NCBI GenBank assembly: GCA_030605895.1
Contig: JAUWHL010000321.1
Coordinates: 1-8,853 of the forward strand
Length of the DNA stretch: 8,853 nucleotides
Direction: 5' to 3'
Source: Promethearchaeota archaeon
Lineage (GTDB): Archaea > Asgardarchaeota > Lokiarchaeia > Sigyniarchaeales > SOKP01
Part shown: one piece after another, positions 6,722 through 8,853 of the stretch
Layout of the letters: every line of letters begins with the position of its first letter
Numbering within the stretch: the stretch's first letter is position 1
Translations under genes and position numbers: made by a program
The notes under the pieces: model-generated
Seen by the model: only the letters and a program-made list of their open reading frames with translations
Database searches by the model: none
Told to the model about the DNA's origin: nothing

Positions 6722-6757
6722 ACTTATATATACTCATAATACTCTGAAAAGTATTAT
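6722..6757 (+). promoter_or_regulatory. Promoter of the ECF S-component gene with an inverted repeat at the presumed start site
   Basis: ACTTATATATA near 6722-6732 is a good TATA-like box. About 25 bases after its centre, where archaeal transcription would begin, lies a perfect 8-base inverted repeat ATAATACT (6736-6743) and AGTATTAT (6750-6757) with a 6-base centre. A site overlapping the start point is a common repressor location. The leader to the ATG at 6789 would be about 35 bases, with only a weak AGTGA (6776-6780) as ribosome-binding signal. Confidence 0.45.
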
Positions 6758-6788
6758 ATCAAAGAATAAAGAAGTAGTGAATTAATAA

Positions 6789-7397
6789 ATGGGTCTTAAA
6801 GATAAAAATGTAATAGGTTATCTTATACCAAATAATGTGTTATCAGTTTCAATTATAAGTATATTTGCAGCTTTAATTTGTGTATTAACAATGATAATTT
6901 CAATTCCAATTCCAGCAACACAAGGATTCATTAATATTGGAGACGCAGGAGTCATGTTCACGGGACTGATATTTGGACCTTTTATAGGGGGTATAGCTGG
7001 AGGCGTTGGTTCTGCATTAGCAGACATTTTCTTAGGTTATGTAATATATGCCCCTGCAACCTTGATTATTAAAGGATTAGAAGGATTTTTAATTGGAATA
7101 ATAGCAAATCCTAAATATTATTATAAGAAATTAAATTATCGAGATTTTTTAGCTGTCGGTATAGGAGGATTAACCATGGTTTTTGGTTATTTTATATATG
7201 AGGTTTTACTTTGGGGTTTTGCAAGTGCTTTGTATGAAGTAATTTTAAATGGAATAATACAATTTGGTGTTGCTGGAGTAATTGCACTGTTGTTAATTGT
7301 AGGTGTTCGAAAAACTATTGTTCAAAGTTTTCCTCAAGTTTTTGACAAAATATTTATTACAAAAGAAACAGAGAACAGTGAACAGGAAAAATTTTAA
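6789..7397 (+). CDS. ECF transporter S component (vitamin-type substrate-binding membrane protein)
   Basis: 202 residues, the usual size for an S component. About six membrane helices are seen: roughly 17-39, 52-72, 72-88, 90-107, 119-145 and 150-173. The segment FINIGDAGVMFTGLIFGP (48-64), then GGIAGGVGSALADIFLGY (67-84) and IIKGLEGFLIG (93-103), matches the ECF-ribofla_trS/COG4720 type of S components, which includes importers of riboflavin-like, hydroxymethylpyrimidine and B6-type compounds. The protein binds substrate in the membrane and needs EcfT and the EcfA ATPases, none of which are in this window, so it must share a module encoded elsewhere. The substrate cannot be told from sequence alone. 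The C-terminal tail after about 175 is charged and cytosolic. The stop overlaps the convergent PLP-enzyme stop by 4 bases. Confidence 0.83.
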   Translation: MGLKDKNVIGYLIPNNVLSVSIISIFAALICVLTMIISIPIPATQGFINIGDAGVMFTGLIFGPFIGGIAGGVGSALADIFLGYVIYAPATLIIKGLEGFLIGIIANPKYYYKKLNYRDFLAVGIGGLTMVFGYFIYEVLLWGFASALYEVILNGIIQFGVAGVIALLLIVGVRKTIVQSFPQVFDKIFITKETENSEQEKF

Positions 7398-8853
7398 AGC
7401 AATGTAATTAAAACATCTAAAGCGTCCAAAACTTTTTTACCACTATCAGTTATGAAGTATAATACATTTTTTCCTTCTTTTTTTCTGGATATTAAACCTT
7501 TTATTTCCAATTCTTTTAGATGCTGATAAATAGCTGCTAGACTTATAGTCCCCATGGTTTCTTTAATATCTGTTCCTGTTATTCCTTTAATACTTGAAAG
7601 TGAGATTTGAGATAGTATTTTTAACTTTGTAATGATTATAGAACCTTTTCCTGTAGTTTTAGTTTGTGATGAGATTGCTTCCAATATATATGGTGCTTTT
7701 AAACCACTTCCGGTAATAAGGCATACTATATTATCTTTAGAATCAAACACCTGTTTTTGATCTAATAACTGTACAGAGGCAAAAGTTAAAGCTGAAGATG
7801 GTTCTGCAAATATTCCTTCATCTCTTATAAGTTCTTCGATTGAACTTAATATTAATTTTTCAGGAACAGCAATTGCGGTTCCCTCACTCTCTTTTATACA
7901 TTTTATCGCTAAATCTTTATATATCGGCTTTTTTACCAAGATTCCTAATGCAATTGATTTAGAACTTTTTGGAATTTCTTTCTTATGTTCAGAATTATTA
8001 AAAAATTCGTTTATAATTGGAGATGACGATTGAGATTGAACACCGATTAATTTTGGAATGTGATCAATGATTTTTATTTCTTTAAGTTCATTGAAACCTT
8101 TCCAAAGACTTACTAGGAGCTCTCCACTCCCCATTGGAATTATCACCCAATTAGGTATTTCAATCTGATTAATAATTTCATAAGCAATGGTTTTTTGTGC
8201 TTCTAGTGTAAGGGGATTCAATTCTGGGGTGCTTTGATAGTAATCTTTAAAATCTTTATTATCTAAAACATAATCAATAGCATCATCAACTGTTTCTCCA
8301 ACAATTTTTAAATCTGAATCATAAGCAATTATTTGAGCCTTTTTGCCTAAATCAATTTCTTTAGGAATTATATTAGAGCATTCAATTCTTTCAAGAGAAG
8401 AATACGCTGCAATTGAAGCACCTTGATTTCCATTTGAAGCGCAAACTATTTTTTTAAAATCCCAACTCCTCGCATGCGATACTAACAATGCTGCTGCCCG
8501 ATCCTTAAAAGAATTCGTTGGATTTGACATTTCATCTTTAAAATATAGATTATTTACATGTAATTTTTCACTAAAGCTTTTTGAAGCTCTGCAAGGAGTT
8601 CCTCCTTCACCCAAAGATATAATAAAATCTTTCTCTATGGTAGGAAACGCGAAACTATAATCCCAAAAATTATTATTGACCTTAATCTTAGAGAATTTAT
8701 CTTTATTATTTTCAAAATTGGATTCAAACCATAATAGTCCTCCACATTCAGGACACTTATACTCAATAGATGTAAGTTCAAATTTTTTCTTGCATTTAAT
8801 ACAAGTTAAGATTAGTGGTTTTTTTATAATGAAATGACCTCTAAAATAGAAAT
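7394..8853 (-). CDS. Threonine-synthase-like PLP enzyme fused to a C-terminal winged-helix domain, 5'-partial
   Basis: The frame is open to the right edge with no ATG, GTG or TTG before the Zn ribbon, so the start lies outside; at least 485 residues. The TTG at 8614 is internal, since a typical threonine-synthase N-terminus precedes it: Zn ribbon CIKC (17-20) and CPEC (33-36), then LGEGGTP (80-86). PLP Lys is K116 in NPTNSFKDR; the Asn loop is ASNGN; the phosphate loop is PMGSGELL (239-246); ITGSGLK (379-385) closes the fold. The usual reaction converts O-phosphohomoserine to threonine; related archaeal enzymes make cysteate. Changes from consensus (NPTGSFKDR to NPTN, ASTGN to ASNGN) leave the substrate open. 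Residues about 404-485 are a winged helix of ArsR/PadR type (IYQHLKELEIKGLI then a KKEGKNVLYFITDSGKKVL wing), absent from ordinary enzymes of about 400 residues. This suggests a PLP-sensing or amino-acid-responsive regulator, or a self-regulating enzyme. Confidence 0.85.
   Translation of the reverse strand, partial: FYFRGHFIIKKPLILTCIKCKKKFELTSIEYKCPECGGLLWFESNFENNKDKFSKIKVNNNFWDYSFAFPTIEKDFIISLGEGGTPCRASKSFSEKLHVNNLYFKDEMSNPTNSFKDRAAALLVSHARSWDFKKIVCASNGNQGASIAAYSSLERIECSNIIPKEIDLGKKAQIIAYDSDLKIVGETVDDAIDYVLDNKDFKDYYQSTPELNPLTLEAQKTIAYEIINQIEIPNWVIIPMGSGELLVSLWKGFNELKEIKIIDHIPKLIGVQSQSSSPIINEFFNNSEHKKEIPKSSKSIALGILVKKPIYKDLAIKCIKESEGTAIAVPEKLILSSIEELIRDEGIFAEPSSALTFASVQLLDQKQVFDSKDNIVCLITGSGLKAPYILEAISSQTKTTGKGSIIITKLKILSQISLSSIKGITGTDIKETMGTISLAAIYQHLKELEIKGLISRKKEGKNVLYFITDSGKKVLDALDVLITLL

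Noticed and set aside
6704..6725. Possible tRNA T-arm or TPP-riboswitch-like fragment (GGGTTTGAAC)
   Set aside because: No acceptor stem, D arm or anticodon arm can be built upstream, and the other conserved TPP elements are missing; it leads straight into a TATA-like box.
6818..7027. Minus-strand frame of 69 codons
   Set aside because: Antisense to the membrane helices of the S component; Pro/Ala/Ile-rich composition is the complement of Gly- and hydrophobic-rich coding.
8612..8614. TTG as the start of the PLP-enzyme gene
   Set aside because: The 79 upstream codons contain the Zn ribbon and N-terminal region typical of threonine synthases; the true start is beyond the window.

Overview
The window is AT-rich archaeal chromosomal DNA, most likely from an Asgard archaeon of the Lokiarchaeia type. 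The evidence is the gene content: an Obg/DRG-type GTPase with a TGS domain, a Ski2-like helicase of the archaea-specific ASH-Ski2 kind, an N-glycosylation-rich SBBP beta-propeller surface protein with a C-terminal membrane anchor, and a DnaJ-zinc-finger protein resembling eukaryotic SSUH2. Archaeal TATA-like boxes sit about 25-30 bases before several starts, and terminators are T-tracts without stems. The organism assignment is inference from family distribution; no rRNA marker is present.

Layout. Bases 2-886 (+) hold the 3' part of a DRG-like GTPase with degenerate G motifs. Bases 986-2338 (+) encode a predicted secreted seven-bladed propeller. Bases 2349-2456 are a decayed second copy of the last 108 bases of the GTPase gene, ending against the stop codon of a convergent helicase gene (2453-5119, -). 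Bases 5243-5404 (-) carry a 53-codon small gene not usually called at this length. A divergent promoter region separates it from a J-domain-less DnaJ-zinc-finger protein (5555-6511, +). An intergenic stretch with inverted repeats precedes an ECF-transporter S component (6789-7397, +). That gene overlaps by 4 bases the convergent end of a threonine-synthase-like PLP enzyme carrying a C-terminal winged-helix domain (7394 to the right edge, -; 5' end outside the window).

How the genes relate. This is not one operon: strands alternate and most genes have their own TATA-like box. The GTPase (ribosome-linked family) and the helicase (RNA-decay and ribosome-linked family) may once have been direct convergent neighbours with overlapping stops; the duplicated GTPase tail suggests the propeller gene was inserted between them later. 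The vitamin-type S component and the PLP enzyme-regulator fusion are tail-to-tail neighbours, so a shared role in cofactor or amino-acid homeostasis is possible but only inferred.

Most worth a second look are the 108-bp flanking repeat, the PLP-enzyme/winged-helix fusion, the SSUH2-like protein and the small gene at 5243-5404. I saw no CRISPR array, tRNA, rRNA, transposase or integrase.
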